DNA from: Schistosoma mansoni
Lineage: Eukaryota; Platyhelminthes; Trematoda; Strigeidida; Schistosomatidae
Reading direction: 5' to 3'
Length of the DNA stretch: 64,000 nucleotides
Assembly: GCF_000237925.1 (NCBI RefSeq)
Contig: NC_031496.1
Coordinates: 16,312,571-16,376,570 of the forward strand
Positions within the stretch are counted from its first letter, which is position 1; each line of letters opens with the position of its first letter. The position numbers were made by a program, and so were the translations under genes. Shown piece by piece: positions 1-12,535 of this stretch. A model generated the notes under the pieces. That model saw nothing but the letters and a program-made list of their open reading frames with translations, made no database searches and had not been told where the DNA came from.

Positions 1-1822
1 TTGTATAAAGTAGCATTGTAAAGCAGCCTTTTTTCACATCACTAAGTTATTATAATATTTTGATGGAATTTAACAACCTATCATACGACAATCATCATGT
101 TGACGTGAACTATACACCATAATATAGAAACTGCACTGTAAGACTTTACTGACTTATCGAATAAAGTCTGATGCATTTTTTCCAAATCCATAACATATAA
201 GCATCGCAACAACTTAAGAAGTACTGAGCTCAATATCACATTAAAAGTTTTTGGTTAATGAAATTATTTCAAGTGAATTAGACGTTTGTTCATTTAAACA
301 CTAATTTTCTATCTTGGATTATTTTCTAGTTGAATCTATTGTCCTTTTGAAATCAAAGTCGTGAATTCAATAACTAAATAAAACAATTATTTCATAAATA
401 TACCAATATCTTCCAATTGACAGGAATAAAAACACATACAACTGCTACCAACCAATCTTTAAACCATTTTCAAGTTGGTATTTTTTGGCATGTGTACAAT
501 GACTTTTCATATGTAAATACGTACATGTATATGTCGTCTGTACTGCTACTGTGTACAGTTTATTTTAAGCATGTATTACATTGTATTTCAATCTATTCAA
601 ACAGTAGAAAATCAATTCAATTTTGATGGTCACAAACTGTCATTTGTTTAATAAAAACAATTCTATCCTGTTCATATTTATAAAGTTAACTATAACTGTA
701 TTAAATTAATGATCAGGGTACTTTTCTATCACCTTATCACATATGAAATCATATTTTATTAAAGATAAGTAGTATTTTGTAAAAAGAAATTTTAGTCAAA
801 AACTTGGATTTCCATGATATAATCATAACTAAAAACTTGCATGGTTTCTATTTATTGTATTGATCTGAAATGATTTAAAATCATGGCTAAGTTTAAATTA
901 CGACAAATAAATGATACATTGGACAAATTGAAATCCAACCGATTTTGATCAGTAACTAAGGAGTAGAAAAACATGATATTGACTTCTAATACTACTGTGG
1001 TGCATGTTACTTATGCTGACATTTATAAGTAGCATGTAGCAGCATTCTGAAGCGGGACGCTTGATAGCAGATTATTGAATTTAAGAGAACAAGAAGGGAA
1101 AAAGACAGCAATGGCAATAACAATAGAATTGGAAGAAAATGAGGTATGTAAAGGACAACTGAAGGGAGATGTGCAAACAATGTATTTATATTAAGATTTT
1201 CATATTTTAGGATGGCACTGTATAGTTATGTATAAAAAAATTAGTTAGTTCACTACACAACTACTACTCAGTTAGATGAATCATTGTGAACAGCTCTGTG
1301 ATATAGTAGGTCAATAGCAGCTCATAAATCTCAGTAGTAATGTCGCTAAACATATCTTGCTGATGGGAGTCAACTAGCATGAAGCTTAGTTTCCAAACTT
1401 CAACCAGCAACTTCTATATACTAAATTTGGGATAATAGGAATAGGTTACATAAATGGTTTCATTTAGATCAATATTTTAATCGAATTGCTGATGAATGTT
1501 ATTCACTTTGACGATAGCATTCGTTTAAGGCATGAATTATTTGAAGAACTAGTGAAAACGAAGAACTACTGAAAAATCTTAGCTTGAACCTTCTTAAGAG
1601 TATAATTCCACGATCGCAAACTGAGTCGGATCTCGCGATGTTTGTGTTCTGACAGTCATCTCATTGTGTGGGTTTACAGTCGTTTTAACTTCCGACTTCA
1701 TACTATACACAATCTTTTTCTCAACAATAAATAATTGTGATAATAATAAATGCTCAAAAATAGTTTCACATAAATAAAGATAAGTATTAAATAGTTAAAA
1801 TAGCAATAATAATAATACTTAC
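1..1822. other. Talin intron sequence at left edge
   Basis: AT-rich intron downstream of exon 13. No convincing exon. The stretch at about 1030-1190 is less AT-rich and purine-rich on the plus strand and may be an old repeat that I cannot classify. Confidence 0.5.
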
Positions 1823-1958
1823 CGCCATTACGTCTCCGATTGTTTGATATTTCAATGCCAGAGATAAGGCGACCCGTAGCCATTGTCATTGCACCTAGAT
1901 GACTAAGTACACCAGCGCGAGCTTGTTGCAATGTTTCTGAACGCCAACGTTTTGTATT
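1823..1958 (-). CDS. tln: Talin coding exon 13 (rod R1, continued; last exon in window)
   Basis: 136 nt. NTKRWRSETLQQARAGVLSH, then LGAMTMATGRLISGIEISNN. Human: KAWRKNKMDESKHEIHSQVDAITAGTASVVNLT. Ends in phase 1 (GGC G|GTAAGT), so a further exon must follow. I found none in 1-1822, so the gene leaves the window. Confidence 0.88.
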
Positions 1959-2079
1959 CTGTAATCGAAATGTTTCATGTTACAAGTAATACATATAAAA
2001 ATGTAATACTTTGGTATTCGAAATATGACTTAGTTAATTAAAGAGAACACCTTACTAGCCTATAAGATAAGGAAAAGCA

Positions 2080-2125
2080 TCTATCTATCTATCTATCTAT
2101 CTATCTATATATATATATATATATA
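2080..2125. repeat. (ATCT)n/(AT)n microsatellite
   Basis: Seven or so ATCT units run directly into AT dinucleotides. Confidence 0.95.
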
Positions 2126-4278
2126 GTACACAACCCAAACAATTATAATCATTTTTTTATAAATATGATCATCAAACACTTCATCGATAGTTGATGCAAA
2201 GTAAGAAATTCGTGTATAATAAACGACAAACAACGAATGGTGTATTTTGTAGATGTACTTTTGATAAAACGATCCCAACCAAATCTATGTACTCAGAAGG
2301 AAACGGTTGCTTCGGCTGATAAAAATGACTATCATAAAACAAATATAGCTTCTTTATTAAGTTTATCCTATGTACCATGGTGCTAGTTGAGAGGAAACCC
2401 CGACAATTACTTCAAACCTTTTAGTTGAAACATTTTTTTAACTAGACTTAAACAACACAGGAAAACTATAGCTTTGTATGTATACTATTCAGCATATTGA
2501 AACTGTACATCAAAAAGTTTAGGTTATATGCTTTACACTTGAAATGTATTGAAAAGGCTGAATTTCGAAATGTTGTTGACAGACATACGTAAATTATTTC
2601 ACTGAATTGACTCAACTACTGGTATCAAAATCCCAATTGATCAGGTCAAATACACCATGATGTTATATTCATTTCTACATAATTATACTAGTGTGCATAA
2701 TAAATGTCAGAACACAAAAACAACCAGATTTATTCTAGTTGATTAATTCATTGCATATACTAGTTATAGTACGATGACCTCAATCCTTTTGATAAATTAC
2801 TTATATGATTATTGATACTTACTGATTTCCCTTCTTAGAAGAGATAATTATAATCAATTTATGCACGTAACCGATACAGGTTATTTATTTTGAAGAAGTA
2901 TTTTCCTGAAAATTGTTGTTGCTTTCTGTATGTTGAATAATTCATTCTAAGTATTTACTTGATAACTCTATTAGTATTAATTTAATAACAAAAAGTGTAG
3001 AACGTTCAATATGCACAATTATCTAGTAGGTAAAGTTTGTGTAGACGAAAACACTGAGCTAAAAGAATGACCGAAAACCGAGTTGAATATCAACAATCAA
3101 ACTAAAGAGATAGAATACATGTCCGTAAAGCTGTAGCGAATCTTCTACTGAATGTTCAATATGCATACAATATATAGTAGTTTTCTGTCCATTTAGTGAA
3201 TGAATACTACAAACGAAGCCTAATTTACAGTGAATATTTCGTTTGAAGCTTTTGTTTTCAATTCATCTACTTTTAAATAGTAGTTCGGGATGCGGTGCTG
3301 TAGCGTATTCACAGAAGAAATATGTACATAGCTCTGAATGATTAAAATGAAGTCTCAAGTAAAAAAATTACGATAAATGAACGAGATGAATAATCAAAAA
3401 TACTAGACATCTCACTTTTATTGAAAAATGGCAACAGATGATTACCCTTATAACAATTAAGTCCCTCATTTTGAAATATGCAGTAGATTTTCAGTCATTC
3501 AACCAAACTTTTGCCCTTTGATATAATTTACAAGACTTATTCAAAGATTTCGAAAGTTTCACAACAAAGCATACATTCTATTGCAAATCTTTTTTTCGGC
3601 ATTCATTCCCAGAGCACAACCTGAATTAGGTATACAAAGACGATTTGTTAGATAGTACACTTAACTACAAACCCTTGTTTTATGATTTTTTCAATTATAT
3701 TTATGTTTTGTTTTGTTACTTTTTTTACTATCAATATTAATATTATTTTTATTATTACAAAAATTGTAGCTATTTATAATTCTTGAATATCGTCGATAAT
3801 TTATCACAGTTAACTCAACATTCTGGTTAATGAAATATAGTTGTTTGTTTATCCTAATAAACGTACATATTATGTTACATTTCAGTAACATTTCTAGTAC
3901 AATAACTATACACTTGAGATTACTTAATTTTATGCACTGCTCATTGTATTACAACTTTACTGAACATTTAATTTACCAATAAACTTTAAATCTAATATAT
4001 GTGTAGTGAACGAATACTTGGTAAGGGTAACCAATTTATTGTTTAATGCATAATTACAGAGTGGTTTTGTAAAATTTGGGAAGTATACATTAAATATTTC
4101 ATTTGCACATTTATCGATTGTCACTTACAAACATCATCGTTCTCTCATTCCTGTTGCTATAACAATTACTCTTTATTTACATTCCTGTTCTCTTCAATTC
4201 GATCCTCTCAACCTGCCGCTATCAGGCATTTCACTTCTGATTTGTGTTACATACTACTTAAGTCTGTCAACATAAGCA

Positions 4279-4280
<2 letters not shown>

Positions 4281-4315
<35 letters not shown>
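4281..4315. repeat. (AT)n microsatellite
   Basis: Uninterrupted AT dinucleotides. Confidence 0.95.
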
Positions 4316-4317
<2 letters not shown>

Positions 4318-5029
4318 CGTAATATGAGTACCAGGCATTTGATCACCACAAAGAATACCTAGAGCAAAATTGCATCAAATCGCGCTTGTAGATATTTAAA
4401 AATATATGTATAAAATGTTTTTAAATAGCGGTCAACTGACATCCATATACATCTAGAAACATACAATTAATCTATTATATGGTTAGCAACTTTTTTGACA
4501 CAGGATGGTAGAAAAAAATAACGCAATCCACTATGATGGTACATCTTGAGTATCTCAGCAACTAGATTCGAGATAAGTTTTACATACTTTTCGTGAAGGT
4601 GATTACATACACATCAAATTTATTAAAATAAATTGAAAACAAGAAAATCTATGGTAATATATGATGACCATAAAGTTTGAACACGCTCTCTATAAATGGA
4701 AACAATCAAACAACTTTGAAAAGAATCAAGTTATAATAGATTTCTTTAATGAATTGTTTTATGAAATATTTTTACTGTGTTATACAAAACTATATCAGTG
4801 TTTATCTTCTAAAAGAACATCATCATCTCAGCAAGCCAATTTTATTCAAATCTATAGAAAATCTGTTTAGTCTCATTTCAAAAACAAAAATAATAGACTT
4901 AATATCAATAAGAATGAAATTATTAACACCTCGTGTACCAATCTGATGATATTAGTTAATAATTTATTGAAAAGTAGGCAACTACTTATAAAGACAATCA
5001 AAAAAGTGTATAACATTACAAAAACATAC

Positions 5030-5170
5030 TATATCATCACCGTATAATGCTTCTTCATCTTCATATATAGGTTTATCAATATCTTCACATGCTCCTTGAA
5101 TCGTACGCACACCATAGTCTATACGAGAGAGTAAGGCACGTTTCGGCTGTCCAAGATCAATCATTTGGAA
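5030..5170 (-). CDS. tln: Talin coding exon 12 (rod R1, first part)
   Basis: 141 nt, 47 codons, phase 0 on both sides. QPKRALLSRIDYGVRTIQGA, then CEDIDKPIYEDEE, corresponding to human AQQALTGTINSSMQAVQAAQATLDDFDTLP, the first helix of rod bundle R1. Acceptor TTTACAG, donor ATA|GTATGT. Confidence 0.9.
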
Positions 5171-5475
5171 CTGTAAACAAATATTTAATCAATAAGACGA
5201 AATTGCTATAAATCAATTTCCATTAGAAAAAATTGTAAACAGTTACTAATTGGATAGCAAATAGTAAATTTGATTTTGGATTTCTGAAAACCGGTATTGT
5301 GCGAAAGAAAACCAAAAAGTGGTAACAATTTGAAGGGGTACGAACGCTATTAAAATCATTATTTAAATAAACACCTTAAATCAGTAACTAAGTTTTGGAC
5401 TGACATTAATGTGATATAAAACTAATGGAATGTCGGTAATTTGATGAGTAGATAGTGATCTCTAAACGGTTCCTG

Positions 5476-5580
5476 TGGAAAGATGTACTAGTGGTTAAGA
5501 CATTTCCTTTCACTAAGCAATAGGTTCGAACCCTGAAATAAATTGTTTCAGTCTGGTCATCCGGGTAATATTACTAGCCT
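5476..5580 (+). mobile_element. tRNA-promoter SINE fragment (family A-like)
   Basis: TAGTGGTTAAGACATTTCC A-box region, perfect B box GGTTCGAACCC near 5523, and end GTAATATTACTAGCC. Related to a minus copy at 45210-45330. Confidence 0.5.
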
Positions 5581-5724
5581 TAATAAGTAGAATGTGGCTC
5601 TTAACCAAGTACACAAATTTCTATCTTGTACGTGAACTAATAAAACAGTAAAACAATGGTCCATGCTCGAAAGTTGAGACTAATGAGCGTATAAGTCATT
5701 TTTCTGTTGGTTGTTTGAATCTTA

Positions 5725-5850
5725 CAATTGACGTTTAGAACTGCGACTGATCAGTCTTAATATTGGCATATGTCAATCCTGTGAGGATTGCTTCGATATT
5801 GTCTTAATTCACAAAAATTATGAGCAGATATAAATGGTACTGGCCACGTT
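5725..5850 (-). mobile_element. Family A SINE tail fragment
   Basis: Same tail as 15118-15234 (GATCAGTCTTAATATTGGCA, GAGGATTGCTTCGATATTGT, GGTACTGGCCACGTTCC). Confidence 0.55.
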
Positions 5851-6444
5851 CCAATATAAAACAACTAAACTCTACCCCATTGCACAAAATAGTGACTAAC
5901 TCGACAGAGAGAATCATTGAGGACCAAGGGATGTCAAGCCCAAGCAACTATCTCTATCCAATACATTTCGTCGTAAAAAGGCCACTTCAATTTTCAAAGA
6001 CTCAGCGTTGAAAGATAATCTCTAGCATGAAACCAGAGGTGACAGCATTCGTATGGTATATCCAAGTCACCAAATTTGATGTTTAATGACAATAACAAGG
6101 TTTGGATTCTTATTATTATCTCGAAACTCATATACCCTGACCTACACATCAATTACAAGATGTTCCCGCCGAAAATAAGTAGCAAATTAAGATGATACGT
6201 CATATCGAATTGACAAACACTCATGAAAGTTCAAATTGCATAAGTTTAGGAAAAAAACTACTCGATTTGTTCTCATTATATAAAGTTTGTTTTACAATAA
6301 TGTCTAGGCACTTAAACATATGATACTCGTTTCTTAGAGTACAGTATTACCTTTCAAAGTAACCGAATTCTTTGTCTAAAACTCTGATAATAGGTTGAAT
6401 TCAATAGAAAGTAACAAACAATTACATAATCTTTGCTTATCATG

Positions 6445-6562
6445 CTTGTGAATCAAGGCTATATCGAGGCAATACGCACAGTATGCACATATGCCAATTA
6501 GAGACTGACCAGTTGCAGTCCTAACACATCGATGGGAAGATTCAAACAAACAATACTAAGTG
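6445..6562 (+). mobile_element. Family A SINE tail fragment
   Basis: Reverse orientation relative to 5725-5850: ATCGAGGCAATACGCACAGT, CCAATTAGAGACTGACCAGT and GGGAAGATTCAAACAAACAA are the tail in sense. Confidence 0.55.
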
Positions 6563-6839
6563 TATAAACAATCAGTTTATAAAAATCTAAAAGCATATGG
6601 TTATAATTCTATTCAAACAAATCACACAATAGGAACTACTGAAATTCATTATTAAGTAGAAAAATTACCGAACAAGTAATATCTATATAATGATCACATA
6701 ATATACATACATGATCATATTTACAACCATTCTTTATAATTGTCACACGAACTGACTAATAATTCTGATAATTATGTTATCTGACAACAAGGGGATGAAT
6801 TATTTACTAAAAATATGATGACCAAACAATTCAAGTATG

Positions 6840-6843
<4 letters not shown>

Positions 6844-6893
<50 letters not shown>
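6844..6893. repeat. (AT)n microsatellite, longest in window
   Basis: About 25 AT units without interruption; a shorter tract follows at 7094-7115. Confidence 0.95.
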
Positions 6894-6895
<2 letters not shown>

Positions 6896-7929
6896 AGTAA
6901 ATTGTATGTAAATACTAAGTTTCCCACCATGTCTAGATTTATAGGATGAAATAAGTGATGGTTTACATGTACATTATATTAAGTGATAAATAATATGATG
7001 AAAAATCCAACGCACACATCTGACTGATTTATTCTAACTTATATAAACTAATTAACACTTTGGCAAGTGTCCAATAACAACTTTCAAATCAATAATATAT
7101 ATATATATATATATACCTAATGTGATAGATAATATGAAAGGTAACATGTTAACATAGTCATGGTTTTAAGAAAAATTTATCGATAAAACCATTTCCTAGA
7201 TAGACATGTAGGTGACCAAAAGATTGATGTACAATATATTTATGATAAGAACCTTAATAATCTAGCGGTGGAAAAACCTATACTTACACTAAATGAATTG
7301 TGTATTAAAAATGCATCTTATCAACATTGATTCAGAAAGGATAGGTAAGATTACTAATATGGATCAAAAGTAGTTGCATAATTCTGGAGTTGTTCAGAAG
7401 ATAGACGGTATAAATTTAACTATGACGGTATTATAAAGGACCAATTGATTGAAAAAAACACTGGAGTAATTTTAGTGGCTGAACTTGCGTTTTGGTTATG
7501 CATTCGATATAATCGAATATCAATCGAAAAGTTAACACAGAAGACAGGAACACTGACCAACTGAATAAATAGCCAGAAGATAATTAATACTTGTAATCTT
7601 TTTTTAAGAAAAGATTTCTTAACTAAATAATCAAATAACAAACATACAAAACTAGGTGCCTTAAATGTTTAAGCAACTATCTATCTGAACATAATAAGAC
7701 GTCAAGGAATGCATCAAACTACATACGCTTGAAAGACACAACTGTTCAGTGTTCCCTAATTTTCAAAAATAGTTCAACCAAGATCAGTTTTTGACGTTAA
7801 CTTTAAAATGAAACGATCTCAAAAAAACCTCCTTCTGTGATAAAAATAACGACCACTGGTTACTAGTTTTGAGAAGTGATTCCTGATGTTCCAGTGAGGG
7901 TCTTAACCAATATGAGGCAATTAACCACT

Positions 7930-8125
7930 AACAACATTAGAAGACGATTGTGCAGTATTGCGAATCGATAGGAGTTAAACATGCAAACTATTGAATGTCA
8001 GTTCAGTGGTCTAAAAGTTAAGTGCCAGACGTAAGACCTTGGGTTTGACAATGGTAGGGTCGTGAACACGCAGTTCTGAGGAGACACATACTAGTATGTG
8101 TCTGTCCAGCTCTTTATAGGTCACT
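7930..8125 (+). mobile_element. Family B SINE, decayed
   Basis: GGAGTTAAACATGC...TTGAATGTCAGTTCAGTGGT, a B-box-like GGGTTTGACAATG, then GCAGTTCTGAGGAGACACAT and CTGTCCAGCTC. These match the body, promoter and hammerhead layout of 49984-50338. Confidence 0.5.
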
Positions 8126-11100
8126 CAACTAAAACCGAACTGACTTTTTTTTTAAAACATAGGTTTTAATTTTTAAACAGGATAAAAGACAAAGAAATTA
8201 CATGAATGGTTCTAAAAGTGAATTATTAAGAAATATAGTTTTAAAAAAAATATGAAATCAAAGGTATGAATTAATATTAAAAACCGAAGTTTTGGAGAGG
8301 GATAAAGGATGAATAAGATATTGTTACCACTGTAACCAATTTTTTCATGTTAAGACATCTAAAGTCTTTCGGTTACTAGTTTTGAAATTCTATAATGGAA
8401 ATGAAAATTCATTTTCCAGTCAAAAAGTAAGCATAATACTACCAACTAAGCATCCATAACTACCAAACGTCTAAATATCATAGATAGTATCGTGTTTTTC
8501 CAATAATTTTTTCATTGAACCTGTTAGTTGAGTAAAACATAGTTTGTCCCGAGAAAAAACGTTAAAACAAAAATCTGGTCACAATTTAATGGATGTGCAA
8601 ACTTCAAAATGTTATTCTGAGAACTCGGTCAAATTGAGATTTCATGGTTAGAACAAAAGACTATTTGTAGCGAACCAAAAATTGTTCGATGAATGATTTT
8701 TATCCTTTTGATAACATATGACTAAAAATGACTGACTAATGAAAAAAATCTCAAAAAAATAGCAAAGGTGTTTCGTGAAAAAAATGATTCAAGATATTAC
8801 ACATAGAATACTATCTAGTAGATAATAAACCATCGTTTATAAATATTGAAGGTCACATTTTATCACAAATTTATTAAATATGAGAAAGTTGTAGACTCAA
8901 CAGTCTAAAGGTATTTTTGGTCGCCACGATAACTGAAGATCTTAGATGAAAGCCCATTTTAACTAGTCATTATTCCATACCCTAAATAAGTCTTCGTTTG
9001 AGTTGATTCTCAGCGGTTCTCAAGCTTATTTCAGTTTTTGATGTAAAAGTCATTTACAAATTAAAATTATTCAGAGAATATATACTTATTATAAATAACT
9101 TCAGTAAATAATTACTAGACAGATCAATTGTTTATAAACATTCAATTTATGCTTGGTCGATCAAGTATTATCTAAATACATCGAATTTATAAAGGGAAAA
9201 AAAGACATTGTCACATGGAAAACATAATAAGTTTCTGGGGCCTTTTTTCAGGATGCTCATGGTGGTTAAAAGCGCGCGTACACATATGCAAACTAAGGGG
9301 CATGCAGTAACTACAATTGCACTATCCATCATCTTCCATCAATAAACTAACAAATTAATAAAAAAGATGAATATGGTCTAGCCTGCGTTTTTCAAACGCT
9401 ACATATATATTTACACACCTATATATGCTTTAGGAGAGTGAAAACATATAAGCACATATAATCGTTAATTTTGTCACAAAATTACTGACAGCTACCACAA
9501 ATGTTGATACAACATGTCTACCTGTTATCATAAGAGCAGAATAATTAAACTAAATGACTGTAAAACAGTCACTATGACATTGTAATACGCATCTGCAGGA
9601 AATTGGTGATCGATAACATGTAGAACTTTGTTTTTTCCTCAAAAGTAAGAAAAGATTTAGCACGTCAACATAATTACATGTTTCTTCCGTAAACACATCT
9701 TTAACGGAAGTTAGCATAGTATCATTTACAATATCTGTCAGCATAAATTGCTTCACTGAGATTTCATTTTTTTCGATAGTAAATAATTTACAGACAATAA
9801 ATTTGTGTTCCTTACTTCATCTGAATCAGATTATGTGATAGTGGTGAAGACTTATAGCTCAAGTGTATGACTTTGGTAGGGTTTCGTTCTTTGAGCAAGA
9901 TCATCTAATCTTCAATCCTCTTTGGAGGAGCTCTTTTCTTATTCTGGGAGGCTGCTTTTCGGTAGAATTTTACTATTCAGAAGAAGGAGAAGTGTCTTAC
10001 GTTCATATTATCCCGAGATTACGGAGAAAGTTAAACCATATCCAGCTCAGAAAAAAGCTTAATTAGGTTCAAATTACGTTTTACATAATCAGTGGTAATT
10101 CATCATCCTGATCCTAAACTTGAATATATAACAAGATCATTAATAAATATATTTTCTCCATTGAAAATTAACTGACCTTCGAATCCATGAGATCTGTAAT
10201 ATAGTCAAAAATTCTACAACACTACAATCAGTAAATAATATCACTGCATACATACAAGATATGCTTTTGCATAGAACGATTTAACGAATATCATATTTCA
10301 AAAAACAAAATACAGATTAAGAAACTCTTTCCCATTTCATTTTAGATAAACTGCGAAAACCGATATTAAAATTCCCGTTATACAAATCTAAACCAACTTC
10401 ACAATAAAGGAAAAATAACTCGGAATTTAGCACATTCTCAAAACAAGTAATCTACTCAGAAAACCAACTAAACTCAGATATAAAGACGTTCATCCAAGTA
10501 TATACGCTGTCCAACTGAGTCACAGAATTAGATTGTATCAAGATGTTGAACCTTACCAAAAATGTTGCTTATTTCAACTAACAGAAACCAGTGAATTAGG
10601 TCTAATGGATAACCATCATTTGTACGTTAATTCGTGATACACAAAATCTGAGTAAAGCCAAGAGAGTTCAAACTGTTATCGTAAATTTACAGTGTAAAAA
10701 AATACGTATCGCATTCGCAAAGAAGTAGAAAAAAATTTTTTTTTAAACAATAATGCACATTTATGTTTCTATTACTGTATGTTTTTCTCAAAAAAGTAGA
10801 AAAAAAATCAATGAATAAACAGTAAAGAAAATAATGAAATAGTTTCATTTAATAACCCTTAACTTCAATATTATTGTGTTGGAGAAATCAATATACCATT
10901 CATAATGTGAAAGAAATTCACAAAAGTATTCATAAAATTGTACAACATTAAATTTAATCAATAAGATGAAGACAATGAAGGTCATTTTATTAGGTCACTT
11001 TTCAGTTTACCAACAGTACCTATGGTTTCATTATCTATAGTTAATATGACAACTATTTTATTTGTAATATTAAAACATTTAATCTAACTCAATAACCAAG

Positions 11101-11893
11101 TTCAGGTTTACATAGTCTTTTTGTACGGAAAATAGTGACATTATCTAAGTGCTTAGAAGTAGGTGGAATACAGTTCGAATCCACGAACCAATCACTAAAC
11201 GTCGATTATTTCTATAACAATGACTAAATTGACTAATGTACAAAATGGTCTTTCTACTCCTTTTACATGGTGAAAATCTATGGTTTGAATTTTCCAGATT
11301 GATGTGTCTTTATGGTATACATCATGCGCAGATTGACTATAGTTAGACAATCATTCAAAACCATGAAGCACTGAACAACTATGCCGTTTTAATAGGGAAA
11401 TCCTCGTCAGTGAGTATCCATAATCCTACTTAGGACCTATAGGCACTTAAACTTTAGATCACTGAACCGGTATCCATTGGTTTACATGTCATATATGTTT
11501 TAATGGGAAAGTTGAGGATTAGTGTATATATCGACTAAACTATAATTCTTTATTCAGTTTCAATAAATAGATAGATGTACAAACGTACAAAAAGAAAGTT
11601 AGTAATTTTTTAAACACATTTTAGTCAGCTTCGTAACTAGTGATACGAGGTATTCACAATTAACTTATGGATAAAATATTATTCCAGAGGTTGTAAACAA
11701 ATACTTTTCAATGGTATATGTTTTAAAATTGAAAAATATGTTTCAATTTAAGGCTAATCATTTTACTCATATAAGGTTAATGTACATGCTGACACCAATT
11801 GTCAAAACAACGAAAACAACTCGATACATTAAGCCAAGATAGTAAAGCAATGAAATGAAACGTAACGAAAAACGAAAAGTAATTATAACTCAC

Positions 11894-12131
11894 TCCACGT
11901 TTTCCGCTAGGTGTTACATCTCCGTTAGAATTGACAATAAGTCCAGAGCCAATATTATTATTACCACTTAAATTGTGACGTGATATAGTATGACTTTCAG
12001 TAGCCAAATGACCTTCATTAAAGTTTTCCCTTTGACTTGCAGTACGCAATAAACCAGTATGAGATAAATTCGCTTCTTGAGCGCGATGTCCACGCGGTAG
12101 TGTCGCACTCATATTGGCGATTACATTAGCC
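11894..12131 (-). CDS. tln: Talin coding exon 11 (head-rod linker)
   Basis: 238 nt, residues 431-510: a Ser/Asn/His-rich, probably disordered stretch (for example SHTISRHNLSGNNNIGSG). It sits exactly where vertebrate talin has its calpain-sensitive head-rod linker. I see no counterpart of the vertebrate calpain site (VLQQQ), so head-rod cleavage may not be conserved. The exon is identified by phase fit and position rather than similarity. Donor GGA|GTGAGT. Confidence 0.85.
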
Positions 12132-12365
12132 CTATAAATCGAAACAATTATTAAATAATTGGTATTTTACGAATACAGATGATTAGATCTATATGTGAGA
12201 ATACTTCAGTTTACCCAACTAGAAATATATAAACATTCCTAGTGATCATTATTTGAAAGGATTTGAATCTTCTCGTTGTTGTTGTCCAGGACTGTAATTG
12301 GTGAGTCTATTTTGGCATCTATGTATCCTAATTTGACGACTTCGATAATAATATCATATAATCAC

Positions 12366-12535
12366 CAGTGTGGACTCTGTAGCTCAGTGAATAACGTATT
12401 GGGAGCTTCATGAGAAGAGTACTGGGTTGGAGTCGCAGTGCGAAAACCCGATACTGGGATCCAAGTCAATCCAGCTGACGAGTTTAAGGTAGGACAAAAC
12501 GAGCATCCTGGATAACACTGCTAGCCATTATCCAA
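12366..12535 (+). mobile_element. Sm-alpha-type SINE with hammerhead (family A)
   Basis: A-box-like TGTAGCTCAGTGAATAACG and B-box-like GGGTTGGAGTC precede a hammerhead-like core. Stem I strands are ATCCAG (12469-12474) and CTGGAT (12508-12513), with CTGACGA at 12475-12481. It ends with the family tail CACTGCTAGCCATTATCC. The GAAA core reads AAAA here. Confidence 0.75.
12469..12513 (+). ncRNA. Hammerhead ribozyme copy with one core change
   Basis: Stem I perfect; CTGACGA intact; stem II GTTT/GGAC held by wobble pairs; GAAA replaced by AAAA; cleavage triplet ATC. Predicted weak or dead. Confidence 0.6.

Larger units (their letters stand above)
1959..5029. other. Talin intron 12
   Basis: 3.1 kb of AT-rich intron. 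It holds an (ATCT)n/(AT)n tract at 2080-2125 and an (AT)n tract at 4281-4315. Nothing else recognised; the short open frames here have no family features. Confidence 0.6.
5171..11893. other. Talin intron 11 (largest, 6.7 kb)
   Basis: Holds SINE fragments (5476-5580, 5725-5850, 6445-6562, 7930-8125) and (AT)n tracts at 6844-6893 and 7094-7115. Nothing recognised from about 8130 to 11893 except a lone B-box-like motif (GTTCGAATCC) near 11173. Confidence 0.6.

Noticed and set aside
5521-5535. tRNA-gene-like B boxes here and at 15388, 16985, 17875 and 50204
   Set aside because: No cloverleaf with acceptor stem and anticodon arm could be formed; they are SINE promoters.
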